Below, one piece after another: positions 25,401-34,445 of a DNA stretch of 64,000 nucleotides (its first letter is position 1; every line of letters starts with the position of its first letter). Location of the stretch: the NCBI GenBank assembly GCA_030407085.1, contig CM059584.1:104469001-104533000 (forward strand), written 5' to 3'. Source of the DNA: Trichopria drosophilae. Its lineage: Eukaryota > Arthropoda > Insecta > Hymenoptera > Diapriidae. A program made the position numbers and the translations under genes. A model generated the notes under the pieces. It saw nothing but the letters and a program-made list of their open reading frames with translations. It had not been told where the DNA came from and made no database searches.

Positions 25401-28400
25401 CAGTAACACACACCTTAATATTTCAACAAGTTTGTACCATTTTGTGCAAATTTTTGTTGCATCTAAGTAATGTTTTGGGGATGAATTATTGATTTAAAAA
25501 AATTTCTCGAAAACTTTGCCATACTGGATTTGCTTATGGAAAAAATAAAATCTGAGCATTGGATCTTGTATGACGAGCCCAAAAATATATATGCAGCACT
25601 TGCTCCACTTCATTAAAAGTGTTTTTCAACGTTTGATGCTTTCTATGTTTATCTCAAAGTAAGACAACAATTTTTGAGGTTTAAGGCTTTAACGGGTTAA
25701 AATGTTTAATGTATATGTTGCGGAAACAATCTTCTTATATAAATTCTTTTTAAAAAAATTAGTAATGTAGTTCTCTAACTCCTTCATTGCGGTCTTTAAA
25801 TTGCCTAAAATAAATTTAAAAAATTATAAATGTTATTAATAAAATTAAATTTACATTTAAAAGAATACCCAATATATAAGTTATTACTAAACACTATCTC
25901 GATATTTCGAGTTAATCAGATGATCAAATCTACTGTAAATACTAAATGAAATTAATTTTTAATATGAATTATAAATGCCAGAAAATATTTGTATTTGTTA
26001 AAAATGATAATGTATCTTTTGAAAGAAATGATGTATAAATATTTACTTATTAGGACACACTTCACACTGAGGCAAAAGAAAGATCGAAAGAAGTTACTAC
26101 AAAATAAAACCGCAGACATGGGATGTCGTGACTCCTGCACTTGCAATTTTTGGCGAAACAAGAAGAATTTCCAGACTTCGAAGTCGAAACCTTCTCTGTT
26201 GGACCTATTAAAAGGGCCCATTTGGGCAAGGAAAAAATGTAAAAAACGACTATCCGCACTGACCAATACCTTGGCTTTGTTCCCACTCTAAAATTATTCC
26301 CTAGTAATCACCGAATTCCAGTATATGTCCGACAGGTTTTCTGGTCTCACGAATCTCAAGAATCCTTCGACAGGATCGGAGCAGTTGCTCAGCCCTTCTT
26401 CTCACTACTCTTGGAAAGTACATATAGAAGAGTCCGAACAACAACCTGCTAACCCCAATTACTTTCTTCGCTATTGCTGGCAATTTCCGGATGCTTGCTC
26501 GTACTACAAACATTTTTACTAAATAAAATGATCCTTTAATGACTTATTACTTCCTAGTGCAGTACATTGCACTTCTATGTAATTTCTTACGGCGCATTAG
26601 TTTGTCGTAAGTGTGGAGCATCAGATTTAACTTCCCTTTAGAAGTGCGTGTTCGCAATCCATAACATTCCGACTTCATCAGTCATCACTGAAATTGTTTA
26701 TTATAAATTAGCGGAAATTTTATGAGCGTTAATCGGTCCATGTAAGTATGGGCAAATAAATATAACTTTTAACGTTTAACTCTAATTTTTTTTTTTTAAA
26801 GTACACACGCAATATAATTACATTATCTTTCTTAAATTATTATCCTTATACCGCTGGGCCAACTGATGAAAATGCTAATAATATACTGCAGCAATTTTTG
26901 CAAATGTCATATGTTTGAATTTAACCATTAATAAAAAACAGAGAAAACTTTTTTATTGTCATTCTAGGAACTCGAAAAAGGAAGAATTTAAATACTTTTT
27001 GTGCCATGCGACATGGATCGAAGTGAGGTAATGTAGAAGAATTCAAGTATCTTATATTTTAAGTTGACTAAGAATGTTTAACAAAATTTATGCGTTTAAA
27101 ACTCTTGGAAATCATTGAAGCGCTAATCATCATTCTCATTATTAGCCAATTGCTAGTTTTATTACTCAATCTTCAAAAGAACGCAACAGAATAATTACCA
27201 TGACGAGCTTTTTCTAGACACCATTAGACTTGTGAAATACATTTCATAAACATGATGATCACTTTCTGCTTTCTGCACTGACAAGCAACGCACTATAATA
27301 GTTTTTTACATAGTGCTATAATGTGTACTAGGACATATATCTGTCACGGAAACATAAAATATATTTTCTTTTTAATAACTTAGATATGTCAGAGCGACGC
27401 ACGTCGCGGAAATCAGCAAAAAGTAGTAAAACAAGTTATTTCACCATTATAAAAGACTTGTAAAAGGGCGACTTTTTAACACCAATTTTCATACATACAA
27501 GAATGTACAGAAGTATGTAGTTTCGTGCGGATTTCATTAATCTGTTTTTTTAATGACGAGATATATTGAGGATAATTTAACAGGTCATCTAACAAGTAGA
27601 TTCCGTCATTCATTGTCAGATGATAAATCTCCGATCGCTACTGTCAAATCATGTAAAATTTCAACTCAAAATGTCAACTTGCTGTGCTTAAAATCTATTT
27701 ATTCTGAGGTTCTTGAGCATTCGTATTGTGAATATTTGCTTACTATTACTATTATTATTTATTACTGATGTATCCAGCAGTGTATATGTTACAGTTACAA
27801 ATGGAGGTTGTAGGACGCATTGAAAATCGAAGTTAGAGTTTAGGTTGGGATAAATTACTGTTATATGATGAATTTGAGACTTTATTTGGTATTTTGAATA
27901 CATTTTTTGTGCACTAACAACAATTAATTATTTAGGATTTTAACTTCGTTCTAGTGAAATAGGTTACATGAAAAAATTACCATAATCGGATCAAAACCTG
28001 ATTAAAATCGGTCAGATTTAAAAACGTTCTAAATGAGGTCAAAATTTTGAGACAATCCAGGACCAAAGTCAAACGAATTTACACCCAAAAATAGATCTCA
28101 ATCAATTTAAGAATTTGTTATTTCATGAAAAAAAAACAATGAGCCAATAAAAAATACCAGACCGCTCGTGACAGTCCCGAACTACTCGGTCATGCTTCTT
28201 GTTTATATCATTTGCAAAGATAATTCCTATTTGCTACCATGATTTGAAGTAAAAAATCTTTTTATCTTTAGTGTTTTAACAAAATACAGGTAAAAATAAG
28301 TTAAAAGTATGAGCAATATTAAATTTCATAAATTTTGTTAACTGTTGCTAACAAGAGAAGTTAGAAAAATAAAGCAAATATCGCACAAATTATTGATGAT

Positions 28401-29410
28401 GATATTTAGATTGTTTTTAATATTAATTAAATGAGCATATCAAAATATCAGCATACTACGCGTTTTTACGCGAATTTCATTTCGATACAAAATATCAAGT
28501 ATTATACACTTTTTATTTATATATTAAACACGTTAAAATTAATATTTTAACGAAGATTCGAACAATATTGTAGACATAATCGATTTCAGCAGGAACGTCA
28601 ATGAATTGCACAAATAATACAATAACTAATTTTAAATGATAAATTAGCGAAATATCTGTAATGCTTACAATTCACATGACTATACACGGAATCATACCGA
28701 AGTATTTCGTTTGTTATCTTTTAATTTTAGTTACGTAAGTGGTAGTATCGTCACAGTCTGATTACTCCTGGAGTCGACTATCAATGCCTGCGAGTCCCCA
28801 TTACCCGGGTTAAAGGGTATAACCTCGCTAGTAAAGTTAGAGGTAATTCTAACTTCAGTTAGACGCTAATAACCCAGGTTGGTATTAGCGGTTATTTAGA
28901 AGCTATATGATAGGGTGATTAGAAGAAACAACTCAATCAGTTGGGTTAGTTTAAACGCAGAGCAATTGACAACATCCCTTATTCAAAAAACGCTTGAAAT
29001 CTACATTCGTCAATACTGACTTAAAATAATAGTGTCGAACAATTATTCCCCGATGATTCATAATATTTATAAGAAATGGTTGTCTCCAGGAGATGTATAC
29101 AAGAATATATATATTTTTCCAAGTTATCTAATATCGCGGTTAAAAGAAATCAATTAAACTATTATCTATTAATAAATCCCCACAGAAAATAAATTAGTAT
29201 GTGTATTTGATTATTTGGAACTAAACATCTAAGTTTTATAGAGATAACTGCGATTATATTAACGATAATATAGATAACATAACTGCAAGATTCAGTTCAA
29301 CAAAATGTAGTTTAGTCAATATTATTGAGTGTATTGTTTACAAATGGGACAAAAAACCTAAAAAATTGTTATTAATATTGGTTTTGCAATCTATAATTAC
29401 GAATCGGCCC
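25401..29410. other. Non-coding stretch with a GC-richer patch and a hairpin cluster
   Basis: The patch 26060-26530 is less AT-rich and carries overlapping frames on both strands (up to 104 codons) without recognisable products. At 28795-28900 several small hairpins are packed together, including TTAGAGGTAATTCTAA and CGCTAATA at 28864-28871 with its complement at 28883-28890. The remainder is AT-rich and featureless. Confidence 0.35.
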
Positions 29411-29416
29411 ACATAG

Positions 29417-29850
29417 TTGAAATATCCATTAGTATCAGGTCGTAGTTTTGCTATTTTAATATTTCAAAGAGTAACGCAAAGCATAGTAATACATAGACAC
29501 AAGCAAACGAGAGGTAATGAACAAGTTTCGGAAAAAGTCGAGCTACAAAGTGTCATCCCCCAGGGCTCGATGCTTAGTGTAACCCTCTTCTTATTAGCCT
29601 TCAATGACATTGACAAATGTTTCACAAGACCAATTAAAAGTTGTAAATTCACTAACGACATAACATTTTACTGAAAAGGAAAGAACCTCAGAACTCCAGA
29701 AAAGAGAAGATCTAAAAAGCCTTGACCGGAAGTGGTCATATGTCACAGCATTTAAATGTAAATAAGTAGTAGGCATATTGTTCAGCAAAAGATAATTCGA
29801 GCGTTACTTCAGGGAACCAACTCTTTACTGCAATGACAAAAAATTCCCCG
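29417..29850 (+). pseudogene. Jockey-like LINE reverse transcriptase fragment
   Basis: The frame from 29417 contains VIPQGSMLSVTLFLLAFNDI, a good match to the conserved PQGS...L.P.LF...INDI region of non-LTR reverse transcriptases. It is followed by FTNDITFY where a FADD-type catalytic motif is expected, so at least one catalytic aspartate is missing. A stop at 29672-29674 interrupts it. A second frame from 29707 continues the family pattern (DLKSLDRKWSYVTAFKCK, GILFSKR, YFREPTLYCND) with two further stops and a frame change. It corresponds to the palm and thumb portion only, with no endonuclease domain nearby. A dead 5'-truncated copy is the simplest reading. Assignment to the jockey superfamily is by motif resemblance. 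Confidence 0.75.
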
Positions 29851-29920
29851 AAAAAAATTTACCCTGGAAAAAATTTCCTCGGGAAAAATTACCACGGAAT
29901 AAATTCCCCTGCAAAAAATG
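29839..29920 (+). repeat. 15-bp minisatellite at the end of the LINE fragment
   Basis: Five consecutive 15-bp units of the form AAAAATTnCCCnGGA start at 29839 and end at 29913, with a partial sixth. The period is a multiple of three and the array begins inside the degenerate LINE coding remnant, so it may have grown from a short coding stretch. Confidence 0.8.
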
Positions 29921-30433
29921 GAGCAAAACGTAGTAAGTTGAACATTATTTCTTATACATACCCGACAGAAAATCAAAATTTATTTGTGATATTATCGCCA
30001 TAAACTGGAGTTTTTAAACCCTTCATTTTCATAATTCGTGGTTGACATAACAACCCATATTTATATTTTACTTCTTATTTATGTGCGAGAGACAGAATAT
30101 CCAAGAACTAAATTATAAGTTAATTCATAATTACGAACGGTCGAAGAGGAATTTTTGTTGCTTTAATGCAACATTTTATTTATTTTACAAACGTAGTAAG
30201 GTTCAAGAAACGTCCTGAAATCTACGCCGGATTGGACGTCCTTACTACAAGTAGTCTTTGCTATACGTCCTTTTATAATTCATAGGACATAACAATTATA
30301 ATGACGCCAGAAAGACGTTTCTAAGATGTCGAATGCTAAACAAATCAACGTCTTTAAAGTATCCTAGAGATGACTGTCTAAAAATATATTCCAGACGTCC
30401 GTATAACATATTTCAGTCCTTTGTACATGGTTT
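29921..30433. other. AT-rich stretch with ACGTC-rich words
   Basis: The interval 30195-30420 repeats ACGTCC, GACGTCT and CTTTAAAG words at irregular spacing. It appears to be a degenerate upstream extension of the 22-bp minisatellite that follows. Confidence 0.4.
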
Positions 30434-30543
30434 TCAAGACACCTTTAAGTATGCCTCAATATGTCTTTAAGTCGGCATCAAAACGCCTTTAAGCAGGCTT
30501 CAATTCGCCTTTTCGACGGCTTCAAGACAACTCCAAGAGTTCT
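30434..30543 (+). repeat. 22-bp minisatellite, five units
   Basis: Five head-to-tail units of exactly 22 bp begin at 30434, 30456, 30478, 30500 and 30522, each opening with TCAA. The consensus is close to TCAAnACGCCTTTAAGnnGG. The fifth unit is the most diverged. Confidence 0.85.
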
Positions 30544-31321
30544 TAATAACAAGGAATTTGTCAGCAAATAATACAAATTTTTACCAGATATTATTTTATA
30601 TAGTATGATTATTGGCATTGACGATATGCGATTGGCATTCTATTTAATAAATTTAAGTAACGATTGTTATTTGATGCTGTTTGGGTCTTCGACTTGTCTG
30701 AAGTCCATCACACTGGTGAGGACATCTTTATTTAAAAAGTGATCAAACCCATCTGGACCCGGTGAAAATAACAGTGAATCTTCTACGCAAGCTGATTCCA
30801 AAATCGTACCCAAATCATTGAAGAGTGAGAAAACAATTTATTCTTAAAAATATAATACGATTATGTTTATGTTTGTGTCTTTACGCAATTAATACTACGG
30901 CAATACTTGAAATTTCCTAACTCCGATCGTTAATACATTTTCATACCCCAGAAAAAAAAATTAATCATGGATTAACCTGGCATTCGATTTATTTAAGTTG
31001 CCTTTGAAACGTCCTTTTGACGGCACGGTGACATTAACACACGTCCCACAACTTGCATTCACGTCGCAAAGCCGACCTTTTACGATCCCGTGCTCGCTGG
31101 GAAGTTATTGTATAACTCCTAACAGATGCGCAATTAAGTAATAATTATGTATAAATGCACTGAACAGTTTTATAAAACCGTTTTGAATACAACAACATTA
31201 ACTCAGCCTCAAATCACGGAAGTAAAATATACTCACTATTAAAAACGGACAGCAACAGAAAAAATATAAAATTAGAATTCGCAACTTGAAAATTGCTACA
31301 TTATACGTAAAATTAAAATAG
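30544..31321. other. AT-rich non-coding stretch
   Basis: No gene or repeat recognised. GC rises slightly near 31000-31100. Confidence 0.4.
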
Positions 31322-31890
31322 AATTACTTCGACCCAGACCAAGTCTGGACGAAGTATTGAATTTGGTCACTTCGGGCATAAAAATTACCCTATAGTTTTT
31401 CATCAAATGTCGACGTTTCAGACCCTAAGGAGCCCGAATCAACAATAAAAAAATTTGTGTCCATGGTACGTCCGTACGTCCGCACGTCCCGTTTTTTTGT
31501 CTCGCGATAACTCGCGAACGGATAAGCGTATTGACATAAATTTTTGTTAAAATACGCGTCTTATTGGCATAACTTATATCTGATTAGATTTTGGCGCAGA
31601 TCCATCCGTCCATTACTAAAAAACATTAGCCCCAATTAAGTTTCGTAGTTTTTTGCATTTATTTTGAAAAATACAAATTTTGTGAAAAAATGTTTTAAAC
31701 AAAAAATATAGAGCATGAAATTCTCTACAAAAAAGGTTGTAAGCATTTTCTTCCTAAAGTCAACGATAATGCCATAAAAACTGGTTTAAAATGCTTATGA
31801 CTATTGTCTGAAAAAGTATTGAAATTGGTCTCCTCGGCAAAAAAATTACCCTACAGTTTTTCATCAAATTTCGATGTTTCGACTCTCTAC
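31322..31890 (+). repeat. Dispersed repeat X, copy 1
   Basis: About 570 bp that recurs in reverse orientation at 40965-41505. It opens with ACTTCGACCCAGACC and a CCAGACCAAGTCTGG palindrome. Its two ends carry a direct repeat of about 65 bp: 31350-31418 and 31816-31882 share AAGTATTGAA, TTGGTC, AAAATTACCCTA and GTTTTTCATCAAAT. The interior contains CAGATCCATCCGTCCATTAC and AGAGCATGAAATTCTCTAC. A related interior phrase appears at 61260-61350. The end-to-end direct repeat suggests one unit plus part of the next from a tandem array. No protein is encoded. Confidence 0.75.
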
Positions 31891-31969
31891 CCCCCACGGG
31901 TAGTCTTCACCAGCCCCTCGGGCGCGGTGATCACCTACGGGCGCATAAGTTCTTTTACGCCCTTGATAC
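31891..31969. other. Short GC-rich junction between X and the PLE
   Basis: GC-rich words such as CCCCCCACGGGTAG and CCCCTCGGGCGCGGTG stand between repeat X and the PLE 3' region. Its origin is unclear. Confidence 0.3.
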
Positions 31970-32191
31970 GAAAATAACTATTTCGATTTATCGAAAGATG
32001 TCTTATAGTATTTAAAAGATATCCGTCAGAGATCTTTTCGACACTTTCGAGATATCTTTGACGAATTATATGTATATATATTGTATATATAATTCTTGCA
32101 AGAATATTAAAATGAATTGTAAAACTTAAATCCAATGTGTGATTTATTTATGGCCATTACAATTCGCCACTTGTCAATCAAGACAATACAC

Positions 32192-32232
32192 GCCCAACTT
32201 TTCGACCCATTATTTAGGTCCTCCTCAGGGGC
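32192..32232 (-). ncRNA. Candidate hammerhead ribozyme in the PLE 3' region
   Basis: Read on the minus strand, CTGAGGA (32228-32222) matches the hammerhead core CUGANGA. Stem II is GACC with GGTC, closed by a loop of about nine bases, and GAA at 32203-32201 completes the core. GCCC (32232-32229) just upstream can pair with GGGC (32195-32192) downstream as stem I. Between them A-AG-UU would be a nearly absent stem III with cleavage after 32196. PLEs are known to carry hammerheads with very short stem III. Activity cannot be judged from sequence alone. Confidence 0.6.
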
Positions 32233-32459
32233 AACTATTATAAAAATATGAAAATATAAAAAATAACATAAAAACATAAATCAACTTAAAACTACACTTT
32301 GATCAACGTACTTGATTGAGCACTGCTATATTACAGACTAAATTTAAATTCAACGAAGGAAAACAATAATACGTCAAGAATCTATACATGTGTGTGTGTG
32401 TGCATATCTAGGTTGTATACAACTCAGTGTGGAAATAAATACCTATTGTAAAAGCGATG

Positions 32460-34040
32460 TTAATCATTATTTAATATTAAACTATTATAAAAAGAACTTA
32501 ATTTTTCAGTATCCGTGCGAAAATTTATACTGTTTTCATTTTGTTTGATATATATAATTTCTTTAATATTCCTTTTTTTCCAATTACTCTCAATGTCCAA
32601 AATTTTAAACTCCGCGAATTTAAAATTATGACCTGTTGTTAACATGTGTGACGTGAGCGCAGTATGTCCAATATGTTTCTTCCAATTATTTTTGTGTTCA
32701 TATATACGAGATTTCATGTATCTTTTCGTTTGTCCTATGTATACAGATTGACACTCACTACAATCAATCTCATAGATCACATTTGATCTAGTCAATTTAT
32801 CAATCTTATCGATCTTTGTTTTAAAAATTAGTTCTAAGGTGTTAAAACCTTTATTGACAATTGAGATATTAAATATTTTGTATATACTCTTAATCATGTT
32901 GTTAAATTTTTTAATATGAGGGATAACTATGGTCTTAGAAAAATCATTTGAATTACTAATTACCTCCTTATTCTGGGTATTAGTAGCATTTAATTTTTTA
33001 ATTCTATTGTTAATTATGTCTGTAATAAACCGTATTTCATAACCATTTTGTACTAAAAAATTTTTAACAAAGTTTAAGTTCCTACCGTGAAATTTTTGAT
33101 CAGCTAATAATATTGCCTTGTCGACCAACATACAGTAGTCCTTCCCTTATGTTGTACAATCGAGACAGGCAAGATGGCCGCTTCTTCCCTTAAGTTGTAC
33201 TTTTTTCTTTGAAGTGTATAACGCATTTTAAACGAATACTAATTTAGTATATACGAATTACTAATAAAGAAAAATAAATCATGGAAGCACCTGATACTTC
33301 AGGTTTATCAGACGCGAGCAAATTCGTAACCTAACCTCACTTGTGATTTATTTAGTTACTATTCCTCGTTTAACATGCGTCGGATGATTCGAATTGAAAT
33401 TCAAGTATCTTTCGGAACAAGTTGGTTTTCTATACCAGTCCGTAATGATCTTGTTACCCTCTCTTATGATGTTTATATCAAGAAAAGGTAGACTCTTGTC
33501 TATTTCAAGTTCGAAAGTAAACTGTAATTCCGGATGATATGTATTAAAGTAATCAACAAAATTTTTAATATAATTCTTAGGATAAATTGCAAAAAAATCA
33601 TCAACATACCGCTTATAAAATATTGGATTAATTTGTATTGTATTTAAAGTGTTCATTTCGCAATCAATCATAACAATGTCCGCCAATGTTGGAGATAAAG
33701 GCTAACCCATTGGAGTACCTCTATTCTGTTTGTATATGGAATTGTTAAAAGTAAACGTAGTTGAATCTAAAATAACAGAAACCATGTTTATGATCTCAGT
33801 AACCAGTATTTTCGTATATTTTTTAATATCATCTGCCCTTCTTTTTAAACTATAAATAATTAAGTCATGTAGTATGTTGGTGAATAAATTTATCACGTCT
33901 AAAGACATCAAAATATGGTCGTTTGAAACATTCAGATCTTTGACTTCTTTACACATTGTCCAAGAATTTTTAGCTCTATTTTTATCATTACATATCGTTT
34001 GATGAATTATTTTATGTAAGAATTTACTGATGTTGTAAAT
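32460..34040 (-). pseudogene. PLE polyprotein remnant: RT plus GIY-YIG endonuclease
   Basis: One reading frame runs through the whole remnant. The RT part shows SLDVINLFTN (motif A) and QNRGTPMG (motif B). It is then cut by a TAG stop at 33704-33702 in place of the usual leucine, and continues PLSPTLADIVM to YKRYVDDFFA with catalytic YVDD at 33608-33597. It is interrupted at 33359-33141, then resumes as a 223-residue segment from 33131. In that segment residues 124-127 are CSEC, 131-135 YIGQT, R142 and EH145-146 follow, H156/H162/H168 could complete the PLE zinc motif, and E191 lies in KEIIYI. Apart from the stop and the interruption the domains look intact. The N-terminal third is absent. 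Confidence 0.85.
33141..33359 (-). other. 219-bp intervening sequence in the PLE frame, intron or insertion
   Basis: Between KRGI and the expected LVDKA of the PLE protein, the minus strand runs from GTAACT at 33359 to GGGAAG ending at 33141, so GT-AG rules are met. Removing it joins the frame in phase zero. Its length is a multiple of three, but it contains stops. PLEs are known to retain introns. Against an intron, the pyrimidine tract before the AG is weak and a 17-bp near-repeat (GTACAACWTAAGGGAAG) occurs twice in its last 65 bp, which could instead reflect an insertion. Confidence 0.5.
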
Positions 34041-34345
34041 TAAAATAAAATTGTATATATAAGATCATAATGATACAGACAGTAATTAGTAAAACGCTGT
34101 AAACATGTAATATGCATCGAATAGTCTATTACAATACAAGTGCTTGAAGTAAGTGTTTTGCAACTTTTATTTATTAATACTTCGGCTGGCCTGTTGTCGG
34201 GGTCGAAGTTTTGAAAATGCTCATTTTCAATTTTCATACATATAAGAAACACTATATTGTTGTAACATATCTATCGAAGCCACTTGGACCTAAATACGAT
34301 CGGACCCCCAAATATCAATATAATTTTATAATATAATTGAAAGTT

Positions 34346-34445
34346 GTTAGTAAACAAACGAGTATTAAGGAATAGCCGACACTCTACTGGGTCGAAGTTT
34401 CTGAGTGAGCGAAGCGAGCGAGGCACCACGCCAACACTAGTTTTA
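34346..34445 (+). repeat. Dispersed repeat Y, copy 1
   Basis: About 100 bp that recurs as a reverse complement at 40450-40565. Shared words in order include TTGTTAGTAAAC, CGAGTATTAAGGAATA, AGCGAAG-GAGCGAGG and CCAAC-CTAGTTTTA. It also carries CTGGGTCGAAGT, the reverse complement of the opening of repeat X at 31322, so X and Y could be the two ends of one larger element into which the PLE inserted. Confidence 0.7.

Larger units (their letters stand above)
31970..34260 (-). mobile_element. Degenerate Penelope-like retroelement (PLE), copy 1
   Basis: It carries the PLE-specific combination of a reverse transcriptase with a YVDD motif and a C-terminal GIY-YIG endonuclease, read right to left. 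Downstream of the coding remnant at 32460 is a non-coding region with a hammerhead-like motif and an AATAAATAAATC tract. Upstream, at 34140-34250, is a segment with GCCGAAGTATTAATAAATAAA on the minus strand, which resembles a PLE pseudo-LTR. The N-terminal part expected before the RT is missing, because the RT begins within about 200 bp of that segment, so there is an internal or 5' deletion. Boundaries are approximate. Confidence 0.75.

Noticed and set aside
25952..26513. Overlapping frames up to 104 codons on both strands
   Set aside because: No recognisable domain, several phases open at once and no splice or promoter context. They are best explained by locally lower AT content.
31440..31490. 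ACGTCCGTACGTCCGCACGTCC considered as a tandem array
   Set aside because: Only two to three units inside repeat X. The second X copy lacks a clear equivalent, so it is minor local slippage.
34187..34215. GCCGAAGTATTAATAAATAAA segment considered as a second hammerhead of PLE copy 1
   Set aside because: No CTGANGA core could be found at the required distance upstream. It may be a degraded ribozyme but the sequence does not support the call.
34040..34252. 70-codon minus frame upstream of the PLE RT
   Set aside because: It is in a different phase from the RT and overlaps the putative pseudo-LTR. The product resembles no PLE N-terminal domain.
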